A DNA stretch of 47,452 bases from Ureibacillus sinduriensis BLB-1 = JCM 15800 (GCF_000772955.1 NZ_JPVO01000035.1:1-47452), one strand, 5' to 3'; positions 1 through 8,784 are shown, counted from the stretch's first letter. Notes: generated from the letters alone by a model not told the origin. Numbers and translations: made by a program.

Positions 1-540
1 TTGGGAATTGTCCGTGAGAGCGGTTCTATTGGACAAAAAAACGCGAAACCCGCCGAGAATTGTCCATGAGCCCGCTTCTATTGGACAAAAAATTCCGAAC
101 TCCGTGGGAATAGTTCATGAGCCCGGTTCTATTGGACAAAAAACGCGAACCCACCGAGAATTGTCCATGAATCCGGTTCTATTGAACAAAAAAACGCGAA
201 CCCACCGAGAATAGTCCGTGAGCCCGGTTCTATTGGACAAATAATTCCCGAGTAGCCGAGAATTGTCCCTGAGAGCGGTTCTATTGGACAAAAAAACGCG
301 AACCCACCGAGAGTTGTCCGTGAGACCGGGTCTATGGGACAAATAAAACCGAACCCACCGAGAATAGTCCATGAGCCTGGTTCTATTGGACAAATAACTC
401 CGAACCCCCCAAGAATTGTCCATGAACTCGATTTCAATGGACAACTCAATCGTGAATTTATGAAAATTGTCCATAAGCCCTGTTCGATTGGACAATTCAT
501 TCCTAACTCAATCGAGAATAGTCCATGAGTGCGTGGATTA
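1..540. repeat. 51-bp tandem array of small hairpin units
   Basis: Ten full units and one partial unit start at about 8, 60, 111, 161, 212, 263, 314, 365, 415, 467 and 519, a period of 50-52 bp. Each unit has a 29-bp part beginning TTGTCC or TAGTCC and ending GGACAA, so most can fold into a small stem-loop, followed by a spacer of about 22 bp that is also conserved (ACGCGAACCCACCGAGAA-like). Units 9 and 10 have 8-bp arms through extra matching bases. The last units diverge most, as if the array is decaying at its right edge. Position 1 lies in a spacer-like stretch, so the array probably continues to the left. Because 51 is 17 codons, open frames run through on both strands, but none has a convincing ribosome binding site and I do not call them genes. 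Function unknown. Confidence 0.85.
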
Positions 541-582
541 AACCACCTTTAAAAATTATCCCGGTGAAAAATATATTTACCT

Positions 583-611
583 TTGACGAATATTAAACAA
601 AAGTTTATAAT
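583..611 (+). promoter_or_regulatory. sigma-A promoter of psuK-psuG
   Basis: A -35 box TTGACG at 583-588 and a perfect -10 box TATAAT at 606-611 are separated by 17 bp. The predicted transcript starts near 618, which rules out the upstream ATG at 621 as a practical start codon. Confidence 0.75.
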
Positions 612-626
612 TATAAACAAATGTTT
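595..626. promoter_or_regulatory. 32-bp dyad, probable operator overlapping the -10 box
   Basis: The core GTTTATAATTATAAAC at 603-618 is a perfect 16-bp palindrome. It is flanked symmetrically by AAAC at 595-598 and GTTT at 623-626, so each half reads AAAC-N4-GTTTATAA. It covers the -10 box and the start of transcription, the classic place for a repressor. The kinase encoded next has an N-terminal helix-turn-helix and is a candidate for binding here (inference). Confidence 0.5.
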
Positions 627-647
627 ATGAATTGGGGTGGAATGTGG

Positions 648-1736
648 GTGAATGAAAAAGAACAGCTCGTTCTTCAAACGATCAAGAACAACCCTTTTTT
701 ATCGCAACAGGAAATGGCGGAAGCCTTAAATATGTCAAGGCCGGCTTTAGCGAATTTAATTTCCGGGCTTACAAAAAAAGGCGAGATTATAGGGCGTGCC
801 TATGTACTGCCTGATAGAAACTCGATTTTTGCAATCGGAGGAGCGAACGTCGATCGTAAGTTTCACCTCAACGGTTACGTGCAATATGGAACTTCAAATC
901 CATCTACCGTAACGGAAAGTGTCGGGGGGGTTGCAAGGAATATTGCCGAAAACTTAGGACGTTTTGGCAATGAAGTGAAGCTAATTACACTTCTTGGAAA
1001 AGACCAAGGCGCCAACTTCATTGAAAAGGAAAGTCAGGCATTTGTGAATCTGGATTATGTCGAAATACTGACTGATGTTAAAACGGGTTCCTATAGTGCA
1101 GTATTGGATGCGCATGGGGAATTAATACTCGCAATGGCGGATATGTCTATTTACGATTCCATGCTGCCATCTGTCATCAAAAAACACGAGGCACTTCTCA
1201 GTAATGCAAAATGTATAATTGTTGACCTGAATTGTCCGAAAGAAACGGTTGTTTACTTGCAAAACCTTGCTTGTTCAAGAGGGGTTCCATTTGCAATAAT
1301 TCCGGTATCTGCACCGAAAATAAAAAATATGCCCGATGATCTCATCGGAGTCACTTACTTCATCTGCAATCGTGATGAAGCGGAGGCATATCTCAACATC
1401 CGTATACTTAATGACCAAGATTATTCAATTGCGGTCAAAATGCTCCTTGAAAAAGGGGCGAGCAATGTCATTTTGACTTTGGGCGATCAAGGCGCCATGG
1501 TTGGTAATGTGGATGGCGTATTTTACTTTAAGGCTGAGAAAACAACTGAAATTATCGATGTAACCGGTGCTGGAGATGCTTTCGTTGGAGGGTTCTTGCA
1601 TGGCATTCTAAATGAAGAGCCATTTATGAGTGCCGTGAAATTTGGTCAAGATAATGCAAGGAAAACTTTGCAGTCGGATAAAACAGTTAGAACAGATATC
1701 ACTGTTGATGAACTAAACAATTGGAGGAATAACTAA
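648..1736 (+). CDS. psuK: Pseudouridine kinase (PfkB family) with N-terminal HTH
   Basis: Predicted to phosphorylate pseudouridine to pseudouridine 5'-phosphate, the first step of pseudouridine breakdown. The N-terminal 55 or so residues form a winged-helix/HTH segment ([20 protein letters not shown]). A PfkB ribokinase-like domain follows, with an early GGANVDRKF glycine motif and the C-terminal signature [13 protein letters not shown] near residues 304-316, whose aspartate is the family's catalytic base. I chose GTG 648 because GGGGTGG at 634-640 lies 7 bases upstream; ATG 642 is only one base from it, and ATG 621 is at the transcription start. The substrate is inferred from psuG starting one base after the stop codon. 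The HTH suggests a dual role as enzyme and regulator, which is not shown by sequence alone. Confidence 0.88.
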   Translation: MNEKEQLVLQTIKNNPFLSQQEMAEALNMSRPALANLISGLTKKGEIIGRAYVLPDRNSIFAIGGANVDRKFHLNGYVQYGTSNPSTVTESVGGVARNIAENLGRFGNEVKLITLLGKDQGANFIEKESQAFVNLDYVEILTDVKTGSYSAVLDAHGELILAMADMSIYDSMLPSVIKKHEALLSNAKCIIVDLNCPKETVVYLQNLACSRGVPFAIIPVSAPKIKNMPDDLIGVTYFICNRDEAEAYLNIRILNDQDYSIAVKMLLEKGASNVILTLGDQGAMVGNVDGVFYFKAEKTTEIIDVTGAGDAFVGGFLHGILNEEPFMSAVKFGQDNARKTLQSDKTVRTDITVDELNNWRNN

Positions 1737-1737
1737 C

Positions 1738-2652
1738 ATGGAAAAATATCTATCTTATTCACAAGAAGTATTAGAGGCAAAGGAAAAAGGGTTGCCGATT
1801 GTAGCACTGGAATCAACAATTATTTCGCACGGAATGCCATATCCGCAAAACGTACAAACTGCTAGGGAAGTAGAACAAATTATTCGTGACAATGGCGCTG
1901 TACCTGCAACGATTGCCATTATCGATGGAAAAATCAAAATCGGTCTAACGGACGAGGAACTTGAAATGTTCGGAAATGCGGATAATGTGGCAAAAACTTC
2001 GCGACGTGACCTAGGCTACCTGTTAGCAACGAAAAAACTTGGAGCTACAACTGTGGCAGCGACTATGATTGCTGCAGAGCTTGCTGGAATCGAACTGTTC
2101 GTAACAGGAGGTATTGGCGGGGTCCATAGAGGAGCGCAAAACACTATGGACATTTCTGCAGACTTGGAAGAGCTGTCTCAAACGAATGTAGCCGTTGTAT
2201 GTGCTGGAGCAAAATCAATCCTTGATATCGGCTTGACACTCGAATATCTTGAAACAAAAGGTGTGCCGGTTGTAGGCTTTGGAACGGATATGTTACCGGC
2301 GTTCTATACGAGGGAAAGTGAATTCTCCGTAAACATCCGTCTGGACTCGGCAAAAGAAGTGGCAGACATGATGAGAGCGAAATGGGATTTAGGTCTACAA
2401 GGCGGTTCTGTCATTGCCAACCCGATACCAAAAGAAGAAGCAATGGATGCGAGTTTTGTCAATGGCATTATTGAAACAGCACTTGTTGAAGCTGAAGAAA
2501 ACGGCATTAAAGGGAAAGATGTGACACCATTCCTGCTTGGAAAAGTGAAAGAATTGACGGAAGGAAAATCGTTGGAAGCAAATATCGCCCTTGTAAAAAA
2601 TAATGCAAGAGTTGGAGCAGCCATAGCGGTTGAATTAAACCAAAATAAATAA
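1738..2652 (+). CDS. psuG: Pseudouridine-5'-phosphate glycosidase
   Basis: Splits pseudouridine 5'-phosphate into uracil and ribose 5-phosphate, so it completes the salvage route begun by PsuK. The 304 residues match the family's usual length and show hallmark stretches: [17 protein letters not shown] near residue 22, a [10 protein letters not shown] segment near residue 88, and [13 protein letters not shown] near residue 121. Ribosome binding site GGAGG precedes ATG 1738. The gene begins one base after the kinase stop, so the two are cotranslated from one transcript that ends at the hairpin at 2697. Confidence 0.95.
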   Translation: MEKYLSYSQEVLEAKEKGLPIVALESTIISHGMPYPQNVQTAREVEQIIRDNGAVPATIAIIDGKIKIGLTDEELEMFGNADNVAKTSRRDLGYLLATKKLGATTVAATMIAAELAGIELFVTGGIGGVHRGAQNTMDISADLEELSQTNVAVVCAGAKSILDIGLTLEYLETKGVPVVGFGTDMLPAFYTRESEFSVNIRLDSAKEVADMMRAKWDLGLQGGSVIANPIPKEEAMDASFVNGIIETALVEAEENGIKGKDVTPFLLGKVKELTEGKSLEANIALVKNNARVGAAIAVELNQNK

Positions 2653-2696
2653 TGCTCTTACAACATAAAGAACTTAGGAAGTAAGAGTTTATCCAT

Positions 2697-2747
2697 AAAA
2701 AAAGTTTCCCCGCCAGATTTCAAATCTAGCGTTGGAAACTTTTTTTA
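2697..2747. terminator. Bidirectional terminator between psuG and yfkK
   Basis: A-run plus GTTTCC on the left pairs with GGAAAC plus T-run on the right, with an inner AGATTT/AAATCT stem. It can serve psuG on the plus strand and yfkK on the minus strand. Confidence 0.8.
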
Positions 2748-2966
2748 CTTTCTTAATGTGCCAAGTTCGGAAACGATAGCCTGCATTTCACTTGGACTGA
2801 ACGTATTGCGTTTCATCACCATTTCGTAAAGATACAGTATATCCTCATAATGTTCATCTGTGAAATGTTCTGATTTCATAGCGTCAACATTTACCATGCG
2901 TAGTTTTTCCTTAATTTGCTCGATCATAAAAGAAACATTTTCGTTTGATGGTTTTGTCAAATCCAT
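2745..2966 (-). CDS. yfkK: UPF0435/DUF1128 family protein YfkK
   Basis: A small acidic, probably all-helical cytosolic protein of 73 residues and unknown function. It resembles B. subtilis YfkK, with [16 protein letters not shown] followed by [13 protein letters not shown] start it at ATG 2966, which has AAAGGTGGG about 7 bases upstream; the GTG four codons earlier overlaps that ribosome binding site. The next two genes on the plus strand also resemble the B. subtilis yfk cluster, so this is probably conserved neighbourhood. No catalytic motif is visible. Confidence 0.82.
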   Translation of the reverse strand: MDLTKPSNENVSFMIEQIKEKLRMVNVDAMKSEHFTDEHYEDILYLYEMVMKRNTFSPSEMQAIVSELGTLRK

Positions 2967-3138
2967 TTTTGTTCCCACCTTTCAGGAGTATCCATATAAT
3001 CATTCCATTCAATGCCCTTCTTTGTCAATAACAATTGATGCTTACTTCAAAAAGGATTATTTTTCTATTACAATGGGTAATGTAAAGAAAATATTACCAT
3101 AAATTATGGGTTTTAACTTTGAGCGGGAGGTAATGATA

Positions 3139-3468
3139 ATGAGTGAAAGTAAATTAGTTAAATCAATTTTGGCAGGAGCTATTATCGGTGCAGTTGCTAG
3201 TATGTTTGACCGTAAAACGAGAGAACATACAATAGAAACAACAAAAAAAATGAAGGATCATGTGGTTTATTATGCGAAAAATCGGGATGAGTTACAACAA
3301 CTGATTGAACAAAAAGTAGAGGCAGCACAAAAAATATATGTGAATACATCGGAGAATATTAATGCCATTGTAAGCAAAATTGAAGAAGTAAAGCAAATTC
3401 CCAATAGTGTCCAAAATAACAATATAGATAAAAAGAGTGAGATAATACTGCCGGAAAATTTGAACTAA
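3139..3468 (+). CDS. YtxH-like small membrane-anchored protein (possible YfkI counterpart)
   Basis: A protein of about 109 residues with a glycine/alanine-rich N-terminal hydrophobic segment (LAGAIIGAVASMF, near residues 9-21). A charged helical or coiled-coil region follows, and the C-terminus is polar. This is the layout of YtxH-domain general stress proteins; the family assignment rests on architecture, not on a catalytic motif. ATG 3139 is preferred because GGGAGG at 3125-3130 is 8 bases upstream, whereas ATG 3133 is too close. It lies just upstream of the YihY-family gene and is probably cotranscribed with it. Placement between yfkK and the YihY gene suggests it may stand for B. subtilis yfkI (inference). 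Confidence 0.6.
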   Translation: MSESKLVKSILAGAIIGAVASMFDRKTREHTIETTKKMKDHVVYYAKNRDELQQLIEQKVEAAQKIYVNTSENINAIVSKIEEVKQIPNSVQNNNIDKKSEIILPENLN

Positions 3469-3494
3469 GTGGACCGAGGGGGAGTGGGCAAGAT

Positions 3495-4421
3495 TTGAGT
3501 GAAGAGAAAAATGCGCAAAATAATGATGTATTATCCATAGCAAAATCCTTTGTAGACCCAGATGAGGCCAAAATTGATGTAACAACAACAAAAGGATTTT
3601 TCCAGGATTTGATCGTACGGATGCGGGACGTTGATATTTCGGGTATGGGAGCTCAATTAGCTTACTTCTTCTTATTATCATTTTTTCCTTTATTAATCTT
3701 TATCGTGACCTTATTGCCTTATCTCAATCTTAATCAAGAAGATGTATTTGACTTCATCCAAACAATCGTACCGACAGAAGTCTTTTTGCTAACACAAGGA
3801 ACCTTGACCGAAATACTGACAACCCAAAATGGCGGCGGGCTGTTATCTATAGGGATTTTAGGTACACTTTGGTCTGCATCCAGGGGAGTCAATGCCTTGA
3901 TTAAAACATTAAATGGCGCTTATGAAACGGAGCCGAAATCTGGGTTGATTAATCGGGCATGGTCGTTGGTTTTTACCATTGCCCTAGTGGTCGTCATTTT
4001 AATCGTTTTGTTCATCTCCATATTTGGCCATCAATTTGCCTATAATTTGTTTGATTTTTTAGGGGTTGAAGAAACATTCGCGAGTTTTTGGGAAATGATC
4101 AGATGGGTGCTGCCACCGACATTAATTTTCTTGGTTTTAAGTTTAATGTACTGGATCATTCCGAATACAGACCCGAGGCTACGTGTTTTCAGCGTTCTGC
4201 CGGGAGCCATCTTTTCGACTATATCATGGGTCGCATTAATTTATGGGTTTTCCATTTATATCAACAACTTTGGAAACTATGCTTCCACGTATGGAAGTAT
4301 CGCTGGGGTCATCATCTTGATGCTTTGGCTGTACTTCACCGGGATGATCCTCATATTTGGAGGGTTATTAAATGCAACTATGCATAAAAGGAGTTTAGTT
4401 AAAAAGGGTTATAAAGAATAA
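3495..4421 (+). CDS. YihY/BrkB family integral membrane protein (YfkH-like)
   Basis: A 308-residue polytopic membrane protein with about six hydrophobic helices after a roughly 50-residue polar N-terminus. Family-typical stretches include GAQLAYFFLLSFFPLLIF in the first helix, GTLWSASRGVNALIKTLN in the middle, and FGNYASTYGSIAGVIILMLW near the C-terminus. The family (UPF0761, once mislabelled ribonuclease BN) has no settled function; transport or envelope roles have been suggested. The start is TTG 3495, supported by AGGGGGAG about 11 bases upstream. It follows the YtxH-like gene by 26 bases and ends at a strong bidirectional terminator. Confidence 0.85.
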   Translation: MSEEKNAQNNDVLSIAKSFVDPDEAKIDVTTTKGFFQDLIVRMRDVDISGMGAQLAYFFLLSFFPLLIFIVTLLPYLNLNQEDVFDFIQTIVPTEVFLLTQGTLTEILTTQNGGGLLSIGILGTLWSASRGVNALIKTLNGAYETEPKSGLINRAWSLVFTIALVVVILIVLFISIFGHQFAYNLFDFLGVEETFASFWEMIRWVLPPTLIFLVLSLMYWIIPNTDPRLRVFSVLPGAIFSTISWVALIYGFSIYINNFGNYASTYGSIAGVIILMLWLYFTGMILIFGGLLNATMHKRSLVKKGYKE

Positions 4422-4428
4422 TAAGAGA

Positions 4429-4464
4429 AAGAGCTTTTGCAGCTGGATGCAAAAGCTCTTTTCA
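4429..4464. terminator. Bidirectional terminator
   Basis: Perfect 12-bp arms AAGAGCTTTTGC (4429-4440) and GCAAAAGCTCTT (4449-4460) are followed by T-rich sequence. It is shared by the YihY gene and the leftward ATPase gene. Confidence 0.9.
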
Positions 4465-6363
4465 TTACCCTCTTAACATCCGCAGGCCGTTCAAGATAAC
4501 CAAAATCGTACTGCCTTCGTGACCAATGACACCAAAGGGCAGGTCAACAACTTGCAGAAAGTTGGAAATGATTAACAAGGCAATAACGGCGATGGAGAAG
4601 ATGATATTTTGTTTTACGATTTTTTGCATTTTCTTGGATAAAGATACAGCGTAGGCAATTTTGGATAAGTCATTTTTCATTAAGACGACATCTGCGGTCT
4701 CAAGAGCGACATCTGTTCCTCCGCCCATGGCTATTCCAACAGTGGCCGTTGCCAGGGCAGGGGCATCGTTAATGCCATCGCCCACCATCCCGACATTTCG
4801 GTAATTTGCCAAGTAGTTTTTCACATGACTAACTTTAGTTTCGGGCAAGCATTCGGCAATATATTCATCAACTCCAGCTTCTGCTGCTATAGTTTTGGCT
4901 GTTTTTTCATTGTCTCCAGTCAGCATAGTTACTTGGATGCCGAGCGTTTTTAGAAGTTGTATGGCTTGTTTTGCTTCATCACGTACGGTATCTTTCAAGG
5001 CGACCAATGCTGCAATGCCTTCTGTATCCTTTAGGAAAATAACCGTTTTGCCTTCCTCGGCAAACTGTTTTGCTGCGTGATCAGCAAATTGCACCGCCTC
5101 TTCTTTGCCTACGAACTCAGGCTTCCCAACAAGATAAGTGGACTTTTCAATGTTGGCTTTTAATCCCCATCCAGGTACTTCTTCTATTTCTATCCCCTGA
5201 ATGGGCTCTATCTCATTGTTGTAAGCGTATTGTACAATGGCTTGCGCCAAAGGATGATTCGATTGGGATTCGATAGCAGCCAAAGTGGCGATTGTATCAC
5301 TTTTGTTTAAAGAATCCCTCACAATCACATCGGTTACAACAGGAGTTCCGGCAGTTAGGGTGCCGGTTTTATCGACGGCCAATAATTTCAGGACACTTAA
5401 ATTTTCCAGGTGTACGCCACCTTTAAACAGAATGCCGTTTTTAGCCCCATTTGAAATCGCAGCCAAAGTGGCAGGCATGATTGAAGCTACCAGCGCACAA
5501 GGCGACGCAACTACCAATAAAACCATCGCCCGGTAGAAGGTTGTTGTATAGTCCCATCCAAGCAGAAAGTAGGGTAGGATTAGCATTAAACCAACTGCGA
5601 ATAGAACGAATTTCACGTAAGTTCCCTCAAAGCGTTCAATGAATTGCTGAGAAGGGGATTTTTCGCTTTGTGCTGATTGTACAAGGTTAATGATCCTTTG
5701 GAATAAAGATTCTGAATTCGGTTTGGTCATTTTGACGGTCAGTGCCCCGTTGAGATTCACTGTACCAGCGTAGACCTCTTCACCAAGTGATTTTGTAACA
5801 GGAAGGGATTCGCCGCTTATGGCAGATTCATCAATTGACGAAGTACCTTTAAAGATACGGCCATCTGTTGGGATTCTCTCTCCTGGTTTAATTAAAACAT
5901 GATCACCAACTTTCAATGATGAAACGGCTACCTTTATTGGTTCGAAACCACCCCGGACCAACCAAGCCTCCTCAGGCTGCAAATCCATCAGGGAGGAGAT
6001 TTCGCGATGGCTTTTATTCATGGCATAGGTTTCAAGGGCACCACTTAGTGCAAAGATAAAGATTAGGATTGCACCTTCTGTCCAATAGCCGATAATAACC
6101 GATCCGGTAGCTGCTAAAATCATCAGCACCTCAACATTTAATTGTTTGTTTTGGACGGTATCCAAAATACCTTCTTTTGCTTTGGCATATCCACCAATTA
6201 CGAATGCAGCTAAGTATGCGATAACAGAAGCTGTTGATAATCCTGTGGACTCCATTCGCCAAGCAAGTAATATAATGAGACCCGATACGATAGCGGCTAT
6301 TAGTTCTCCATGTTCCTTTATTTTCTCAATTAGATACTCATTTTCTCGATTGCAATTCCCCAT
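4465..6363 (-). CDS. pfeT: P1B-4 type metal-exporting ATPase, PfeT/FrvA-like (Fe2+ efflux)
   Basis: A 632-residue P-type ATPase predicted to pump a divalent metal, most likely Fe2+, out of the cell. The phosphorylated aspartate is D331 in DKTGTLT. The TGES-type actuator motif reads SGESLP, and the hinge reads MVGDGINDAPAL. The membrane metal site is SPC (287-289), not the CPC of copper and zinc pumps. The last helix carries HEGST near residue 615, the pairing that defines subgroup P1B-4. There is no N-terminal HMA domain or cysteine-rich tail. The start ATG 6363 has a strong AAAGGAGG site. A perfect PerR box and two Fur-like boxes upstream match regulation of B. subtilis PfeT (formerly ZosA) by PerR and of Listeria FrvA by Fur and PerR. 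Metal specificity is inferred; Co2+ or Zn2+ remain possible. Confidence 0.88.
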   Translation of the reverse strand: MGNCNRENEYLIEKIKEHGELIAAIVSGLIILLAWRMESTGLSTASVIAYLAAFVIGGYAKAKEGILDTVQNKQLNVEVLMILAATGSVIIGYWTEGAILIFIFALSGALETYAMNKSHREISSLMDLQPEEAWLVRGGFEPIKVAVSSLKVGDHVLIKPGERIPTDGRIFKGTSSIDESAISGESLPVTKSLGEEVYAGTVNLNGALTVKMTKPNSESLFQRIINLVQSAQSEKSPSQQFIERFEGTYVKFVLFAVGLMLILPYFLLGWDYTTTFYRAMVLLVVASPCALVASIMPATLAAISNGAKNGILFKGGVHLENLSVLKLLAVDKTGTLTAGTPVVTDVIVRDSLNKSDTIATLAAIESQSNHPLAQAIVQYAYNNEIEPIQGIEIEEVPGWGLKANIEKSTYLVGKPEFVGKEEAVQFADHAAKQFAEEGKTVIFLKDTEGIAALVALKDTVRDEAKQAIQLLKTLGIQVTMLTGDNEKTAKTIAAEAGVDEYIAECLPETKVSHVKNYLANYRNVGMVGDGINDAPALATATVGIAMGGGTDVALETADVVLMKNDLSKIAYAVSLSKKMQKIVKQNIIFSIAVIALLIISNFLQVVDLPFGVIGHEGSTILVILNGLRMLRG

Positions 6364-6376
6364 ATTAGCCTCCTTT

Positions 6377-6391
6377 TGATAATGAATATCA
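6377..6391. promoter_or_regulatory. Fur-box-like site upstream of pfeT
   Basis: TGATAATGAATATCA matches the Bacillus 7-1-7 Fur consensus TGATAATNATTATCA at 13 of 14 defined positions. It lies just upstream of the ribosome binding site of pfeT. Confidence 0.6.
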
Positions 6392-6417
6392 CTATCACAG
6401 TTTAATATTGATTGATA

Positions 6418-6432
6418 TGATAATGGTTTTCA
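6418..6432. promoter_or_regulatory. Second, weaker Fur-box-like site
   Basis: TGATAATGGTTTTCA matches 12 of 14 defined positions of the 7-1-7 Fur consensus. It overlaps a separate small dyad, GTTTTC-N5-GAAAAC (6426-6442). Confidence 0.4.
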
Positions 6433-6466
6433 ATTGGAAAACATATTAACGAAATTGATTATTAAT

Positions 6467-6481
6467 TTATAATTATTATAA
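6467..6481. promoter_or_regulatory. Perfect PerR box upstream of pfeT
   Basis: TTATAATTATTATAA matches the PerR consensus TTATAATNATTATAA at every defined position. It is about 100 bases upstream of the pfeT start. PerR itself is encoded in this window at 45094-45540. Confidence 0.75.
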
Positions 6482-6582
6482 TATAGGGGAGTGGAAAAGT
6501 AAATCCACTATGATTCTTTCTTTTAAACAGTAGTTGCATAGAGTTACTCTTGTGTGGAGCATTGGGGTTTCGAGGAAAAATA

Positions 6583-6615
6583 AAAAACCTGCAAGAATGA
6601 ATTCTAGCAGGTTTT
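6583..6615 (-). terminator. Terminator of the fumarase gene
   Basis: AAAACCTGC and GCAGGTTTT form perfect 9-bp arms, with a T-run on the minus strand. Confidence 0.85.
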
Positions 6616-6628
6616 GGAATTTATTTTA

Positions 6629-8179
6629 TTAGAAAACGCGTTCTGCGAATTGAGCGAGTTTTTCTAGTGATGATTTCTCTACATCTGCGTGTAGGGAGTT
6701 GCCATGTGAGTCCATCGTTACTACTGCAGTGAAGCCTTCAACATTCAAATGCCACATTGCTTCAGGAATACCGAACTCTTGTAAATCAACACCGTCTACA
6801 CTCTTGATGCAATCTGCATAGTACTGTGCTGCTCCTCCGATTGCATTTAAGTAGACACCGCCGTGTTCTTGTAACGCAGCCAGTGTTTTTGGCCCCATGC
6901 CGCCTTTACCGATTACAGCGCGAATCCCGAATTTCTTCATGATATCGCCTTGGTAAGGCTCCTCACGGATGGAAGTTGTCGGTCCAGCTGCTTTCACAGT
7001 CCAGTTTCCTTCTGCATCTTTTGCCATTACAGGACCACAGTGATAGATTACTTGTCCATTTAAATCAACCGGTGCGTCGTGGCTCATTAAGTGGTGGTGG
7101 ATTGCATCACGGCCAGTGTACATGCGGCCGTTAATTTTAACAACGTCCCCAACTTTAAGTTCACGGATTTGTTCTTCGGTAATCGGAGCAGTAAGTTCAA
7201 CCACGTTGTTTTCTGATTGCTGTTCTGTTTTAGGCTCATCACGGAAAGTAATTTTTTCGCCTTCCTGATAGTGCCAGTTCGTAATTTCACCAGAAGTTGG
7301 GTTGATATCGATCGCCATACGACGGTAAGCCCAGCAGTTGTAAGCTACAGAAACGTAGAATGAAGCCGGGATACGGTGCATAACGCCGATTTTGCAACCT
7401 AGTAAAGTAGCTTCACCACCGAAGCCCATTGTACCAATGCCAAATGTATTCGCTTTCTCTACGATGTAATCTTCCAATTTAGCTAAATCTTCGTTTGGAT
7501 TTACGTCATCAACGTGGCGGAATAATTGTTCTTTCGCAAGATCGTATCCGGAAGAGCGGTCACCGCCGATACCTACACCAATGAAACCAGCAGAACACCC
7601 TTGTCCTTGTGATTGCCATACAGAATGCAGGATACATTTACGGATACCGTCCAAGTCACGACCTGCACGTCCGAGCCCTTCTAATTCACATGGTAAGCTG
7701 TATTGGATATTTTTGTTTTCACAGCCGCCACCCTTAAGTATTAATTTTACTTCAATATAGTCTTTTTCCCACTGCTCAAACTTCACGACAGGAAGACCAT
7801 CACCCAAGTTGTCCCCACTGTTTTTCCCAGTCAATGAATCAACTGAATTTGGACGCAATTTTGCATCTTGTGTCGCTTTTACAACTGCATTTTTAATGGC
7901 AGCTTTAATTTCTAGCTGGTTCACGCCGACTGGAGTTTTTACTTTAAATGTTGGCAGTCCAGTATCTTGGCAGATCGGTGAAACATTATCCTCTGCCATG
8001 ACGATATTATTTGCGATCGTGTCTAGGCTCATTGCCGCACGAGTACCAGCGTTTTCAGCATCTTTTGCTTTTTTTATGGCACGGCGAACATCTTTCGGTA
8101 AATTCGTTGAAGTTTCGCTAACTAAGTCATATAGACTTTTCTCTAGTGTTTGTAAATATGAAGTTGCAACTTGAGACAT
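6629..8179 (-). CDS. Class I (iron-sulfur) fumarate hydratase
   Basis: Interconverts fumarate and L-malate in the citric acid cycle. The 516 residues carry both class I parts in one chain: an N-terminal alpha domain, with VSPICQDTGLPTF near residue 70, GGGCENKNI and QGQGCSAGFIGVGIGG, and a C-terminal beta domain with the GPTTSIRE and GKGGMGPKT motifs. The three cysteines in the alpha domain are those expected to hold the [4Fe-4S] cluster, which makes the enzyme sensitive to oxygen and superoxide. Start ATG 8179 has GGGGGG 7 bases upstream. It is transcribed alone, with its own terminator. B. subtilis relies on the unrelated class II FumC, so this is a difference from that reference. Related class I enzymes can act on other 4-carbon acids, but fumarase is the best call. 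Confidence 0.93.
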   Translation of the reverse strand: MSQVATSYLQTLEKSLYDLVSETSTNLPKDVRRAIKKAKDAENAGTRAAMSLDTIANNIVMAEDNVSPICQDTGLPTFKVKTPVGVNQLEIKAAIKNAVVKATQDAKLRPNSVDSLTGKNSGDNLGDGLPVVKFEQWEKDYIEVKLILKGGGCENKNIQYSLPCELEGLGRAGRDLDGIRKCILHSVWQSQGQGCSAGFIGVGIGGDRSSGYDLAKEQLFRHVDDVNPNEDLAKLEDYIVEKANTFGIGTMGFGGEATLLGCKIGVMHRIPASFYVSVAYNCWAYRRMAIDINPTSGEITNWHYQEGEKITFRDEPKTEQQSENNVVELTAPITEEQIRELKVGDVVKINGRMYTGRDAIHHHLMSHDAPVDLNGQVIYHCGPVMAKDAEGNWTVKAAGPTTSIREEPYQGDIMKKFGIRAVIGKGGMGPKTLAALQEHGGVYLNAIGGAAQYYADCIKSVDGVDLQEFGIPEAMWHLNVEGFTAVVTMDSHGNSLHADVEKSSLEKLAQFAERVF

Positions 8180-8301
8180 TGATATTCCCCCCAGAATATT
8201 TTAATTTCCATCACTTATTATACCTTTTTCATTTCACGAAAAAAAGAGTCCTAGAAATTTAACAAAAATAATAGCTATACTTAATGATGATGGTAAAATC
8301 G

Positions 8302-8330
8302 AAAAAAGATGCCTCCAAACTTGGGGCATC
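8302..8330 (-). terminator. Terminator of the SE1561-like gene
   Basis: GATGCC and GGCATC arms are followed on the minus strand by a run of six T. Confidence 0.75.
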
Positions 8331-8342
8331 CTTTCAGTAGTA

Positions 8343-8540
8343 TCACTCTTTTGTAAAATCGTTTCGGTTATTGAATTGATCCATTTTATCTTCCACATCA
8401 TCAAGCATTTGAATCAATCTGTCGATATCTTCAATATCTGCAGTTTCGGGATTGATGGCATCCAGTACCTCAACAAAGATTTGAAGGCGTTCTTTTAAGT
8501 AGTTTACTTGTTTGTTTTTATCTGTAATAGAGTTCGACAT
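8343..8540 (-). CDS. SE1561-like small acidic protein
   Basis: A 65-residue protein predicted to be helical and cytosolic, with ITDKNKQVNYLKERLQIF at the N-terminus and an acidic DIEDIDRLIQMLDDVEDKM segment. It looks like the small Firmicute family named after Staphylococcus SE1561, whose function is unknown; I recognise this from the pattern and have not run a search. Start ATG 8540 has AAAGAGGTGG upstream. It stands alone between its terminator and the fumarase promoter region. Confidence 0.65.
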   Translation of the reverse strand: MSNSITDKNKQVNYLKERLQIFVEVLDAINPETADIEDIDRLIQMLDDVEDKMDQFNNRNDFTKE

Positions 8541-8724
8541 AATTCCACCTCTTTCATCATGAGACCATCATAGCGAATTTATAAATAGAGTTCAAATAAA
8601 ACAAGAAAAATGTGGCAAGTAGTACGAAAGAATTAAATTATCCAACTACTAATTCTGAATATTTACAAAATTAAAATAATGTGATAAATTCAATATATCA
8701 AATCGAAGGGGGATGGTCGAAAAA

Positions 8725-8784
8725 ATGATGCTCACTCTACAAAAAGAAGGAGGGAGTTTAAACAAGTTTTCGGCTGTCAGGTAA
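8725..8784 (+). CDS. Possible 19-residue peptide
   Basis: A short frame starts with ATG ATG at 8725 and is preceded by GAAGGGGG about 9 bases upstream, which is a good ribosome binding site. The peptide would read MMLTLQKEGGSLNKFSAVR. A strong terminator follows 47 bases downstream. I do not recognise it. It could equally be the 5' part of a small RNA; the frame alone is weak evidence because it is so short. Confidence 0.25.
   Translation: MMLTLQKEGGSLNKFSAVR

Noticed and set aside
8..528. Long open frames on both strands in the 51-bp array
   Set aside because: They stay open because the period is 17 codons. No ribosome binding site or promoter supports them, and several overlapping frames are equally open.
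1..540. CRISPR array
   Set aside because: Repeat-like and spacer-like parts are both conserved between units, the units vary by many substitutions, and no cas gene is near.
2144..2624. Leftward frames inside psuG
   Set aside because: Shadows of a well-supported gene on the other strand.
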